Shown here piece by piece: positions 56,009 to 64,000 of a stretch of 64,000 nucleotides of DNA. Both the position numbers and the translations under genes were made by a program. Position 1 is the first letter of the stretch; the number at the start of each line of letters is the position of its first letter. The stretch covers positions 1,674,001 to 1,738,000 of the forward strand of contig NZ_BMYZ01000001.1 of the NCBI RefSeq assembly GCF_014652535.1. Direction: 5' to 3'. Origin of the DNA: Cellvibrio zantedeschiae (GTDB taxonomy: Bacteria; Pseudomonadota; Gammaproteobacteria; Pseudomonadales; Cellvibrionaceae). Below the pieces are notes generated by a model. It saw nothing but the letters and a program-made list of their open reading frames with translations. It searched no databases and was not told where the DNA came from.

Positions 56009-57442
56009 ATGACGCTTTATGAACAATTTGCGGAAGAAATTGCTGAATTGATTCGCACAGGTACGCTGCAGCCCGGCGAGAAAATTCCCTCTGTGCGGGT
56101 AGCGAGTCGCACTCATAAAATCAGCGCAGCAACGGTGTTCCAAGCTTATTATTTGCTGGAGCGTAGGGGGCTGATTGAAGCACGCGCTCGCTCCGGATAT
56201 CTTGTTCGCGCCAATGCTAATGGCATGCTTTCGGAACCAGAACACTCGAGCCTTGCTCACAGATTTAAAGAAACTTCCGCAACGGAAGTCGACGTAAGTG
56301 AACTGGTATTTTCAGTTCTGGACTCCATTAAAGACCCGACAACGATTCCGTTAGGTTCAGCCTTTCCAAGCCCCGCCCTATTTCCACTGCAACGCTTATC
56401 ACGTTCCATGACCAAAAGTTTACGCGAAATGCCTGCACATGCAGTCGTTACCGACATGACGTCTGGCAACGCAAACTTACGCCGCCAAATAATTTTGCGC
56501 GCAATGGCCACTGGCAATAAATATCCCGCTGATGAATTAATTATCACCAGTGGCGCATTGGAGGCATTAAATTTATGTTTGCAGACAGTTACCAATCCGG
56601 GCGATATGGTTGCCATTGAATCACCAGCATTTTATGCAAGCTTGCAAGTGCTGGAACGATTAAAATTAAAAGCAGTTGAAATTCCTGTGCATCCCAGAGA
56701 TGGAATTGATTTAGATATTCTTGCTGACAGTTTAGCTCGTTTACCCATCAAAGCTTGTTGGATCATGAGCAGCTTTCAAAATCCGCTCGGCGCTAGCATG
56801 AGCAATGAAAAGAAAGAAAAGTTGTGTGAGCTAATTGCACAATACCAATTACCCACTATTGAAGATGACGTTTACACCGAGCTCTACTTTGGATTACATC
56901 AACCAAAACCGCTAAAGAGCTTTGATCAAAATAATCTGGTCATGTATTGCAGCTCATTCTCAAAAAGCCTCGCACCCGGTTATCGCGTGGGCTGGGTAGC
57001 AGGAGGAAAATTTGCTGAAAAAATTAATCGCTTGCAACTCATGACGACAATTTCGCCATCGATACCTGCACAAGCAGCTATCGCAGATTATTTACAACAT
57101 GGTGGATATGATCGCCATTTACGAAAATTACGCGAGACATTAGAAACACAACAACAGAAAATGCTGTTGGCGATTGAACGTTACTTTCCAACAGATATTC
57201 GTGTCACCCAACCCAAAGGCGGATATTTTTTGTGGATTGAATTACCGCAGCGAGTGGATTCTCTACAACTCTTTAAACTCGCTCTTGCGCAGGGCATTAG
57301 CATAGCACCCGGCCCCATTTTTTCTGCGAGCCAAAACTTCAAGCATTGCATACGTTTAAACTATGGAAATTTGTGGGATACGAAGATTGAAGAAGCCTTC
57401 AAAGTACTTGGCAAGCTCATAGATTCGTTCAAAAACACCTGA
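56009..57442 (+). CDS. MocR-type regulator: GntR helix-turn-helix fused to aminotransferase domain
   Basis: A 477-residue fusion. Residues 1-70 are a GntR winged helix (YEQFAEEIAELIRTGTLQPGEKIPSVR, ATVFQAYYLLERRGLIEA). Residues 100-477 are a fold-type I aminotransferase with PLP motifs GALEALNLCLQTV, ... and the Lys in YCSSFSKSLAPGYRVGW. MocR proteins use the fold as an effector sensor rather than an enzyme, often for PLP or amino-acid genes. It begins 19 nt after ccoG, so read-through is possible; the target is unknown. Confidence 0.92.
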   Translation: MTLYEQFAEEIAELIRTGTLQPGEKIPSVRVASRTHKISAATVFQAYYLLERRGLIEARARSGYLVRANANGMLSEPEHSSLAHRFKETSATEVDVSELVFSVLDSIKDPTTIPLGSAFPSPALFPLQRLSRSMTKSLREMPAHAVVTDMTSGNANLRRQIILRAMATGNKYPADELIITSGALEALNLCLQTVTNPGDMVAIESPAFYASLQVLERLKLKAVEIPVHPRDGIDLDILADSLARLPIKACWIMSSFQNPLGASMSNEKKEKLCELIAQYQLPTIEDDVYTELYFGLHQPKPLKSFDQNNLVMYCSSFSKSLAPGYRVGWVAGGKFAEKINRLQLMTTISPSIPAQAAIADYLQHGGYDRHLRKLRETLETQQQKMLLAIERYFPTDIRVTQPKGGYFLWIELPQRVDSLQLFKLALAQGISIAPGPIFSASQNFKHCIRLNYGNLWDTKIEEAFKVLGKLIDSFKNT

Positions 57443-57579
57443 CCAATTACCTGGAATACCTTTCTGTGTCACCTATTGTTACTTAGCGAACATGAAAATC
57501 AGCGGAAACATGATGCAATAAGCTGACGCCAAAAACGGAAACTGGCACATATCAACAGCAATTAAGAAAGGTGATTCAA

Positions 57580-58047
57580 ATGGAAAGAAAAAGTATCCCA
57601 CTCTATTTGGCGGTAGCAGCTTTGGCGATGATGACTGCCTGCAAATCTACTAATCCTACTTCAGAAAAATCTACCCGTGCAGAATCAGCCCAAACACAAC
57701 TTAAAAAACGTGAAGCTGAATGCGTTTACACCAAACAAACGACTTACATTTCACTATGGCAAAAAAACCAAAGCCAACAAAACCTTATTGAATCACTGAA
57801 GAAAAGAATCGCCATGCTACAAGACCGCATGACCCAAAAAGACGGAGCAGCTGGTCCGATCCCAAATATGATAGTGGAGCCATCCACTAACGCAGAAACA
57901 TCAACCCCATACGATAAATGTATGAACAACCAAAAACTAAAAAGCGCAGGGGAATTAACAAAGGAAAATAAAAACCAGGAATCCCAAATTCATGCCCTTC
58001 ACAAAAAAGCCACAGACTTATCCTTGGAACTACAATCCAAACGTTAA
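57580..58047 (+). CDS. Small coiled-coil lipoprotein
   Basis: About 155 residues. A signal peptide with lipobox MMTAC (start taken at ATG 57580, after GAAAGGTGAT) precedes a charged Lys/Gln/Glu-rich coiled coil (residues 40-155, with LIESLKKRIAMLQDRMTQ and ESQIHALHKKATDLSLELQ). Two cysteines (REAECVY and YDKCMN) could form a bond. Function unknown; it would be an outer-membrane or periplasmic rod. It ends just before the tRNA-linked repeats. Confidence 0.75.
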   Translation: MERKSIPLYLAVAALAMMTACKSTNPTSEKSTRAESAQTQLKKREAECVYTKQTTYISLWQKNQSQQNLIESLKKRIAMLQDRMTQKDGAAGPIPNMIVEPSTNAETSTPYDKCMNNQKLKSAGELTKENKNQESQIHALHKKATDLSLELQSKR

Positions 58048-58084
58048 CTAAATAACAAATTAGCAGGACGCAAAATTAACAAGC

Positions 58085-58406
58085 AAATGTTCGAAAGACC
58101 GGAAAAGCTTTTCCAGAACAAAATCTAGCACCAGAGCTAGCCCGAAAGTCTAAGCGCATGGATGCGCGACCACCTGAATCAGGCACCGGTTCAAGTCACG
58201 TAAATAAATTACTTACAGAGAAAATAATAATCGAAATTAAAACAGATGGTACTCAAGGCCGGAAAATTTTGTCTGGAACAAAATTTGGCAGCGCAGCTGG
58301 CCCGAAGGGCTGAGCGCATGGATGCGCGAACCACCTGAACCGGGTACCGGTTCAAGTCACGTGATGAATTTCTTACGAAGGAAATTAATAAATCGCTACA
58401 AAAAAC
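58085..58406 (-). repeat. Tandem rtT-like repeats downstream of tRNA-Leu
   Basis: This 322-nt gene-free stretch holds two units of about 160 nt in register with the tRNA-Leu 3' end. Unit B (58245-58406) starts with a 16/19 copy of the tRNA 3' end (58245-58263 versus 58407-58425); unit A (58085-58244) has a weaker copy (12/19). Each unit has the palindromic GCGCATGGATGCGC (58154 and 58314) and a 12-nt inverted copy of the tRNA T-arm (CCGGTTCAAGTC at 58186 and 58347; tRNA complement at 58424-58435). Unit B has perfect hairpins TGAACCGG/CCGGTTCA and AAATTTTGT/ACAAAATTT. The layout matches the rtT repeats of E. coli tyrT. Confidence 0.8.
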
Positions 58407-58408
58407 GA

Positions 58409-58495
58409 TGGTGCCCGAGGCCGGACTTGAACCGGCACGCCCCAAAGAGCGACAGATTTTAAATCTGTTGTGTCTACCGATTTCACCACTCGGGC
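58409..58495 (-). tRNA. tRNA-Leu (anticodon TAA)
   Basis: 87 nt with encoded CCA. Acceptor stem GCCCGAG / CTCGGGC, long variable arm, anticodon loop TTTAAAA, T-loop TTCAAGT. It follows tRNA-Cys on the minus strand. Confidence 0.96.
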
Positions 58496-58529
58496 AGAGT
58501 GCTTTTACTTTCGGCAAGTAAAAGAAATG

Positions 58530-58603
58530 TGGAGGCGCGATCCGGAGTCGAACCGGACTAGCTGGATTTGCAATCCAGAGCATAACCGCTTTGCTATCGC
58601 GCC
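58530..58603 (-). tRNA. tRNA-Cys (anticodon GCA)
   Basis: 74 nt with encoded CCA. Acceptor stem GGCGCGA / TCGCGCC, anticodon loop TTGCAAA, T-loop TTCGACT. It lies downstream of pgsA, as in many gammaproteobacteria. Confidence 0.96.
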
Positions 58604-58719
58604 CTTTCGAGAGGGCGCAATTTTAGCGGAGTCATTTTCAAAATCCTAGTGTTTTCTGATAGTTATGGGCATTTTTTTAAATGCACGGGGCATTTAAGCG
58701 GTGAAAATCAACAATACGC

Positions 58720-59280
58720 TTATTTTTTAGTCGCGCTCGTAGAGAAGAAGGGAGACGCCGCACGCAAGTAGATCACCATAGACCATAAAGTCAGTGCCGC
58801 AGCACCTGCCAGGGCTATATACCCAATCTCCATCAGATACCATTCTTGACGATCCATCAGCAAAACAATGATTGCGATCATCTGCAAAGTCGTTTTGATT
58901 TTGCCAATAAAGGAAACTGCGACACTTGCCCTTTGGCCCAATTCCGCCATCCATTCGCGCAGTGCTGAAATAATAATTTCACGCCCTACAATAACGGCGG
59001 CAGCTGCAACAAACCAGGCTGAATCATGATGCAAGGACACCAACAGCAGCAGCGCAATCGCAACCATGAGCTTATCGGCAACCGGATCAAGAAAGGCGCC
59101 AAAAGCGGTGCTTTGGTTGTATTTGCGAGCCACATAGCCATCCAGCCAATCGGTTATAGCGGCAACTGCAAAAATAATGGCGCAGGTGATATGAGCCCAT
59201 GGCACGGGTAGATAAAAAATCACCACAAACAGGGGAATTAAAACAATTCGCAGAAGTGTTAGCTGATTAGCAAAAGTCAT
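58720..59280 (-). CDS. pgsA: CDP-diacylglycerol-glycerol-3-phosphate 3-phosphatidyltransferase PgsA
   Basis: A 186-residue CDP-alcohol phosphotransferase with about five membrane helices. The catalytic motif D-G-x2-A-R-x8-G-x3-D-x3-D is in [23 protein letters not shown]. It makes phosphatidylglycerol phosphate. ATG 59280 ([16 protein letters not shown]) matches the family start; the longer frame begins at TTG. Gene order gacA-uvrC-pgsA-tRNAs is classical. Confidence 0.95.
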   Translation of the reverse strand: MTFANQLTLLRIVLIPLFVVIFYLPVPWAHITCAIIFAVAAITDWLDGYVARKYNQSTAFGAFLDPVADKLMVAIALLLLVSLHHDSAWFVAAAAVIVGREIIISALREWMAELGQRASVAVSFIGKIKTTLQMIAIIVLLMDRQEWYLMEIGYIALAGAAALTLWSMVIYLRAASPFFSTSATKK

Positions 59281-59365
59281 AACCAGTATTTCTCGCCAGA
59301 ACAATAATCAGAGCAGGCAGTAGCATGGCCAAGCGTGCAAGTTTAGGTGGATGATACACTATCGA

Positions 59366-61207
59366 CTATTCATTATGGAAAAATGCATAAATTTCTTCGG
59401 CCAAATACTGATTAATTCCACTGACTCGCATTAAGTCATTGATACTGGCCTTTTGGATTTCCTGAATTCCACCAAAATGACGCAGCAACTCCCTCCTGCG
59501 CACAGCTCCCACACCGGGAATATCTTCCAATGTTGAAGTCTTACGTTTTTTATCACGGCGCTGTTTGTGTCCGGTAATTGCGAACCTGTGAGCCTCATCG
59601 CGAATATGCTGGATCAAGTGCAGCGCAGGCGAATCATTGTTGAGCACAATTTCAGTATCCGTTTGCGCATTATAAAGCGTTTCAAATCCGGCTTTACGTG
59701 TGGACCCCTTTGCAACCCCAATCATCAATACGTCGTCAATGCCCAGCTCTGCCAATACCGCTTTTGCGATAGATAGCTGCCCCTTGCCACCGTCTATTAA
59801 CAAAATATCCGGCATTTTGCCCTCGCCTTTTTTAAGGCGTGTGTAACGGCGCTCAAGAGCTTGTTGCATTGCAGCGTAATCATCACCCGGTGTAATTCCT
59901 TCAATATTAAAACGGCGATAATCGGATTTAAGCGGGCCATTAGTGTCAAACACAACGCAAGAAGCAACTGTGAGTTCACCACTGCTATGGCTGATATCAA
60001 AACACTCCATACGCTGTGGAATTTCCTCCAGCTGAAGGGCATCTTGCAACGCAATAAATCTATCAAGCGAATTTTGTTTGGTATTGAGATGTGCAATTAA
60101 ATTTTGTTCAGCCGCATTCACGGCCATTTGCAACCATTGCGCACGATGACTTCGTACACTATGCGAAAAATAAACTTGGCGACCTATTGCTTGTTGCAAT
60201 GCTGTTGCCAAAAGATCCACTTCTTCCAATTCGTGATTGGTAATAATTTCTCGTGGAATATCTCGCCCTGTGCTGGCCAAATAAAATTGCGCAATAAACT
60301 GTGTAAGAACATCTGCCGGTGATTCAGCGATTCCCATCTGCGGAAAGAAACTTCTGCTTCCCAAAATACGACCTTGGCGCACAAATAAAATATGCACGCA
60401 AATTGCATTGGGGCGAGTGACCAGCGCAACAATATCTATGTCGCCCTGCCCCTCTTCAATTACTTGTTGTGACTGAATGCTGCGTAAAAAAGTAATCTGG
60501 TCGCGAAATTGCGCCGCTTTTTCAAACGCAAGATTTTGCGCAGCCTCGTCCATCTGATTAGCTAACTCTGTCATTAGCTCCTGACCATTACCGGTAAGGA
60601 ACATCCTGGTGTGGCGCAAGTCATTGGCATAATCTTCTTTATTAACCAGCTCCACACAAGGAGCAGTACAACGTTTGATTTGATATTGCAAGCACGGACG
60701 CGAGCGATTGTTGAAAACACTATCCTCACACTGGCGCACACGAAATGTTTTTTGCAAAAAGTGCAGGCTTTCGCGCACCGCTCCCACATTGGGAAAAGGT
60801 CCGTAGTAGTCTCCCTGCTTTTTCTTTGCGCCACGATGCACGCTTATACGCGGATAAGGCTCGCCACTCGACACAAAAATATACGGATAAGATTTATCAT
60901 CGCGCAACGAAATGTTGTACGGCGGACGATTTGCTTTAATCAGGTTTTGTTCAAGGATCAAGGCTTCAGCTTCGCTTGAAGTAATCGTCACCTCAATACG
61001 ATGAATACGATTAACCAGAGCAAAGGTTTTGGCTGACAAGCCTGTTTTACGGAAGTAACTGGCAAGCCGGGATTTTAAATTTTTTGCTTTACCGACATAG
61101 AGAATTTTCCCCTCGGCATCAAACATTTGATAAATGCCAGGCTGCTGGGATGCATCCGCCAAAAAGCGAACCGAATCAAAATGCGGAGGGAAATTTTTTT
61201 CAGACAT
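59366..61207 (-). CDS. uvrC: Excinuclease ABC subunit C (UvrC)
   Basis: A 613-residue nuclease. The N-terminal GIY-YIG domain has GIY at 24-26 and YVG at 37-39. A UVR motif (FEKAAQFRDQITFLRSIQ) follows, then the RNase H-like 5' nuclease domain (ECFDISHSSGELTVASCVVF, DGGKGQLSIAKAVL) and a C-terminal helix-hairpin-helix pair. It makes both incisions in nucleotide excision repair. Confidence 0.97.
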   Translation of the reverse strand: MSEKNFPPHFDSVRFLADASQQPGIYQMFDAEGKILYVGKAKNLKSRLASYFRKTGLSAKTFALVNRIHRIEVTITSSEAEALILEQNLIKANRPPYNISLRDDKSYPYIFVSSGEPYPRISVHRGAKKKQGDYYGPFPNVGAVRESLHFLQKTFRVRQCEDSVFNNRSRPCLQYQIKRCTAPCVELVNKEDYANDLRHTRMFLTGNGQELMTELANQMDEAAQNLAFEKAAQFRDQITFLRSIQSQQVIEEGQGDIDIVALVTRPNAICVHILFVRQGRILGSRSFFPQMGIAESPADVLTQFIAQFYLASTGRDIPREIITNHELEEVDLLATALQQAIGRQVYFSHSVRSHRAQWLQMAVNAAEQNLIAHLNTKQNSLDRFIALQDALQLEEIPQRMECFDISHSSGELTVASCVVFDTNGPLKSDYRRFNIEGITPGDDYAAMQQALERRYTRLKKGEGKMPDILLIDGGKGQLSIAKAVLAELGIDDVLMIGVAKGSTRKAGFETLYNAQTDTEIVLNNDSPALHLIQHIRDEAHRFAITGHKQRRDKKRKTSTLEDIPGVGAVRRRELLRHFGGIQEIQKASINDLMRVSGINQYLAEEIYAFFHNE

Positions 61208-61274
61208 GGTAATTAAAAGTGCGGCAATATTTCATTGCCGCACTTTACACTAAAACAGAGCATCGCATCAAAAA

Positions 61275-61940
61275 TTACACGACCGCTTCAGGGTCTAGTA
61301 AATTGTGTTTCACGGCAAGAAGGGTTAATTCAACGTCACTATTGATATCGAGCTTTTCAAAAATACGATAGCGATAACTATTTACCGTTTTGGGGCTCAC
61401 GCAAAAAGTGTTAGCAATATCATTCACTTTTTGGCCATTGGCAATCAGCATGGCGGTTTGGAGTTCGCGCTGTGAAAGCTTTTCAAATGGCGATTCCTGG
61501 CTGTTATTGCCTGAGAAGTTTTTGAGCGCCAATTGTTGAGCAATGCTATTGCTCATATAGAGATCACCACGAATAACTTTATCTATCGCATTGGTGATTT
61601 CAGAAAACTCGGCGCCCTTAGTCACATAACCTACCGCGCCCGCTTGCATCAAGCGAGTTGGATAGAGATCATCATCGCACGCTGTAACTGCAATGATCTT
61701 TAAGGTGGGGTTAACAACTAATAACTTTTTAGTGGCTTCTAATCCACCCATACCGGGCATTTTGACATCCATGAGTACAACATCAGGCAAAAGCGTGCGC
61801 GCTTTTGTCACTGCCTCTTCCCCGCTTTTGGCATCTCCTACTACTTGGTAGCCTTCAATATCGGCCAACATACGCACTATCCCCATGCGTACCAAGTCGT
61901 GATCATCGACAACGAGTATTTTAGTCAAACTAGCCCCCAT
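61275..61940 (-). CDS. uvrY: LuxR-family response regulator GacA/UvrY
   Basis: About 221 residues. The receiver domain (KILVVDDHDLVRMGI, phospho-Asp in VVLMDVKMPGMGG, Lys in GYVTKGAEF) is followed by a C-terminal LuxR helix-turn-helix (LSQRELQTAMLIANGQKVNDIA, part). With the sensor GacS/BarA it activates Csr small RNAs. The position upstream of uvrC is diagnostic. ATG 61940 gives the usual start; the longer frame from 61988 adds an unconserved leader. Confidence 0.92.
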   Translation of the reverse strand: MGASLTKILVVDDHDLVRMGIVRMLADIEGYQVVGDAKSGEEAVTKARTLLPDVVLMDVKMPGMGGLEATKKLLVVNPTLKIIAVTACDDDLYPTRLMQAGAVGYVTKGAEFSEITNAIDKVIRGDLYMSNSIAQQLALKNFSGNNSQESPFEKLSQRELQTAMLIANGQKVNDIANTFCVSPKTVNSYRYRIFEKLDINSDVELTLLAVKHNLLDPEAVV

Positions 61941-62122
61941 GCCATATCGGCAAGTGTTATTTTTACTGATGGACGCTGTATGGCGCATTTTTCATGATTG
62001 TAGTCGCAGCCTTCGCAAACTACCACCTGTCATGCGTCCAACGCGCCTTTTTCTATTTAGATTTTGTGGGAAAACACCGCATAACGAACAAACTTAACAA
62101 ATCTTAAAGGTTTTTTAGCTCT

Positions 62123-63148
62123 TTAGGGATAGTTTCTGGGTTCTTGTTCCAAATCTACCCCGAATTCCTTCGTAACAGAGGTTTTTATAAGCTCCGCCAG
62201 CACCAAAACGGCGGAGCCTTTTAGTCGCGACGGATTTGTCAAAACCAATGCCTGTTTTGCGTGTACCGCAGCCTCTAGCACATAGCCTTTCCAACCGGCG
62301 CGATCAATCAACCATCCCGCCGCAAGCTTTGCTTGATGGGTATCAACAGGGTAATAAACAATTTCCGGATATTTTTGTTGTAGCTCCGCTAGCTTCTCAA
62401 GACTGACAACTGGATTTTTAAAGAAGCTACCGACATTAGGTATCTGTTTGGGATCAGGTAATTTACTACGGCGAATATCACACACCACCTGACTTACCAA
62501 CTCGGGGGTAATATCTTGCTCATTTTCATCAGCCAGCGCAGATTGCAGTGCAGGATAGTGAATTTTTAGATTTGGTTTTTTGGTGAGCTTGAATGTAACG
62601 GAAGTAATAATGAATTGATCAAGCAAAGCATTTTTAAAAACGCTATCGCGATAACCAAACTGACAAGCTTCATGAGTAAACGTAATTGCAAGACCAGATT
62701 TAACATCTAGTGCAGTTAATTCACTAAACACATCTTGCAACTCAACGCTGTAAGCGCCTATATTTTGAATGGGCGCAGCACCTACATTACCAGGAATTAA
62801 GGATAGGTTTTCCAACCCATAAAAATGTTCATCAAGGCAGTAGTCAACAAAATCACTCCAATTTTCACCTGCAGCAGCTTTCACGTAATAAAAGTTTTCA
62901 TCCTCACGTACCAGCTCTTTTCCCAAAAACTGTACATGAATCACCAAGCCGGCAAAATCGTCATGCAGAACAATATTACTGCCACCACCCAATACCAAGA
63001 GGGGCAAGTTTTTTTCTTTCGCAAACTTCAAAGCAGCCAATAATTCTGCTTCGTCTTTAACTGCCACAAAAAATTCAGCGCACACCGGCGACGCAAGCGT
63101 GTTGTAATTCTGTAAGTTAAAATGAGGTAAATAAAGCGGCACTATCAA
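62123..63148 (-). CDS. murB: UDP-N-acetylenolpyruvoylglucosamine reductase MurB
   Basis: A 341-residue flavoenzyme of type I. FAD-binding motifs are LPLLVLGGGSNIVLHDDFAG and IPGNVGAAPIQNIGAYS; the active-site Ser is in PNVGSFFKNPVV, and a C-terminal Glu region (LAELIKTSVTKEFGVDLEQEP, part) closes the site. It makes UDP-MurNAc for peptidoglycan. The order kdsB-ptp-murB is as in Pseudomonas. Confidence 0.95.
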   Translation of the reverse strand: MIVPLYLPHFNLQNYNTLASPVCAEFFVAVKDEAELLAALKFAKEKNLPLLVLGGGSNIVLHDDFAGLVIHVQFLGKELVREDENFYYVKAAAGENWSDFVDYCLDEHFYGLENLSLIPGNVGAAPIQNIGAYSVELQDVFSELTALDVKSGLAITFTHEACQFGYRDSVFKNALLDQFIITSVTFKLTKKPNLKIHYPALQSALADENEQDITPELVSQVVCDIRRSKLPDPKQIPNVGSFFKNPVVSLEKLAELQQKYPEIVYYPVDTHQAKLAAGWLIDRAGWKGYVLEAAVHAKQALVLTNPSRLKGSAVLVLAELIKTSVTKEFGVDLEQEPRNYP

Positions 63149-63174
63149 TTCCAGGAAAAGTAATATAAAAACGC

Positions 63175-63654
63175 TTAAGAAAATTTATTTTTTTGAATAG
63201 CTTCAAGTAAACCAGCGGCAGCATCTTCTACCAAATCGAGCACTAACTCAAAGCCATCGCTTCCACCATGATAAGGATCTGGAACTTCAAGGTATTTAGT
63301 TTGCTTTCCGAAAGCTAAAAACAACCCCAAATGGCCAGCATAGTCGGCAGGTTTCAAATCTTCCAAATGTGCAAGATTATTTTTATCCATTGCCAATATA
63401 TAATCAAACTCGTCGAAATCTATAGCCTTAACCGCACGAGCGCGTAACACTGATAAATCTATGTTGCGGATTTTTGCTGCGGCGATTGTGCGCGAATCCG
63501 GCGCTCGCCCTTGATGCCAATTGGCGGTGCCCGCAGAATCTATCTGGATTCGCTTACCAAGCCCCGAATCATTCACCATTTTTTGGAAAATACCTTCTGC
63601 CGTGGGCGATCTACAAATATTACCCAGGCAGACAAATAATACTTTTACGGACAT
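63175..63654 (-). CDS. Low molecular weight protein-tyrosine phosphatase
   Basis: A 159-residue phosphatase. P-loop C9-x5-R15 (VCLGNICRSPTAEG) and the general-acid Asp loop VPDPYHGG near residue 122 are both present, so it should be active. In the LMW-PTP class it could act on tyrosine kinases of polysaccharide export or on small substrates. The start follows the kdsB stop by 1 nt, so it is in one operon with kdsB and probably murB. Confidence 0.93.
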   Translation of the reverse strand: MSVKVLFVCLGNICRSPTAEGIFQKMVNDSGLGKRIQIDSAGTANWHQGRAPDSRTIAAAKIRNIDLSVLRARAVKAIDFDEFDYILAMDKNNLAHLEDLKPADYAGHLGLFLAFGKQTKYLEVPDPYHGGSDGFELVLDLVEDAAAGLLEAIQKNKFS

Positions 63655-63655
63655 T

Positions 63656-64000
63656 TTACTTCTCTAATAATTTCTTTATACGCTGCAAATCTTCTTCAGT
63701 ATCCACACCACCTGGTACTGCAACAACAGCCTCGGCAATATGGATAACCTGGCCATTCCACATAACGCGCAATTGCTCAAGGGACTCAATTTTTTCAAGT
63801 GGCGCCGGAGACCAGGTAACAAATTTATGCAACAAACCTACGCGATAGGCGTATATACCTATGTGGCGCTGCGCAGGAAAATTGTCGGGTAGTGTGTCCA
63901 CGTTTGCTTGAGCAAAATGGTCACGCGGCCATGGAATAGCTGCACGCGAGAAATACAAAGCACGCCCATTAACATCAGCAACTACTTTTACAATATTGGG
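63656..64000 (-). CDS. kdsB: 3-deoxy-manno-octulosonate cytidylyltransferase KdsB, C-terminal part
   Basis: The last 114 residues of KdsB; the 5' part lies beyond the window end. The segment [24 protein letters not shown] (part), [33 protein letters not shown] and [11 protein letters not shown] are family motifs. KdsB activates Kdo as CMP-Kdo for lipopolysaccharide synthesis. The frame reads open to the last base of the window. Confidence 0.95.
   Translation of the reverse strand, partial: PNIVKVVADVNGRALYFSRAAIPWPRDHFAQANVDTLPDNFPAQRHIGIYAYRVGLLHKFVTWSPAPLEKIESLEQLRVMWNGQVIHIAEAVVAVPGGVDTEEDLQRIKKLLEK

Noticed and set aside
58264-58327. CRISPR-like repeats at the tRNA-Leu locus
   Set aside because: There are only two long, diverged units with no uniform short repeats and spacers; tRNA-end tandem duplication explains them better.
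58209-58583. A 124-codon minus-strand frame across the repeats and tRNA genes (E. coli tyrT repeats encode the small basic protein Tpr)
   Set aside because: It runs through tRNA-Leu and part of tRNA-Cys, so its codons are set by RNA structure; it has no protein-like pattern beyond mild basicity.

Overview
The window is chromosomal DNA from a gammaproteobacterium, most likely Cellvibrio or a close relative (Cellvibrionaceae). The lineage clues are a GH9 cellulase lipoprotein with a CBM6 module and long polyserine linkers, the gamma-type orders smc-zipA-ligA, gacA/uvrY-uvrC-pgsA-tRNA and kdsB-ptp-murB, a full ccm cytochrome c maturation set, and cysB. I found no prophage, insertion sequence or CRISPR array.

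Layout. 1-3.3 kb: tail of ppnP, then a LysR regulator divergent from a quinone reductase-like dehydrogenase and an Old Yellow Enzyme. 3.3-5.8 kb: an exbB-exbD operon whose third gene has a TonB-like membrane anchor but a PA14-like C-terminus. 6-10.5 kb: an orphan pilin, a small GNAT protein, a DUF748 protein and rimO. 10.8-14.1 kb: the GH9/CBM6 lipoprotein, convergent with a protein that joins MshEN-type (c-di-GMP) motifs to a membrane helix, a Ser/Thr linker and an Fn3-like domain. 14.2-18.5 kb: an ovothiol pair (ovoA plus an OvoB-like C-S lyase) and a DUF815 ATPase. 18.7-25.4 kb: a response regulator and a three-gene SMC-like operon (JetABC/MksFEB type) with no JetD. 25.5-31.5 kb: a membrane protein, hemB, a hypothetical, a lytic transglycosylase lipoprotein, ligA and zipA. 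31.5-36.4 kb: smc and a Tat-exported Gfo/Idh oxidoreductase.

36.6-44.5 kb holds cytochrome c maturation: ccmABCDEFG and ccmHI, split by tRNA-Val, tRNA-Asp and a 46-codon membrane protein gene behind a perfect FNR/ANR box. The small protein looks like the cbb3 oxidase subunit CcoM; together with ccoG (54.6 kb) it ties the region to microaerobic respiration. 44.8-47.9 kb: fliK, an FlhB C-domain paralogue and a sulfurtransferase. 48-52.1 kb: a secreted hypothetical, then a photolyase / MerR (LitR-like) / DUF523-DUF1722 operon behind a promoter rich in TATACAA-like repeats. 52.2-57.6 kb: cysB, a cytosolic 5'-nucleotidase, ccoG, a MocR-type regulator and a small lipoprotein. 58-61.9 kb: tRNA-Leu and tRNA-Cys, pgsA, uvrC and a GacA/UvrY regulator. 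62-64 kb: murB, an LMW phosphatase and the 3' part of kdsB.

The most unusual features are (i) a tandem array of about 160 bp directly downstream of tRNA-Leu, whose units begin with a degenerate copy of the tRNA 3' end and carry a 12-nt inverted copy of its T-arm, in the same format as the rtT repeats of E. coli tyrT; (ii) the ExbBD operon with a TonB-like/PA14 protein; (iii) the MshEN-linker-Fn3 membrane protein next to the cellulase; (iv) the FNR-controlled small gene inside a split ccm locus; and (v) the JetD-less Wadjet-like operon.
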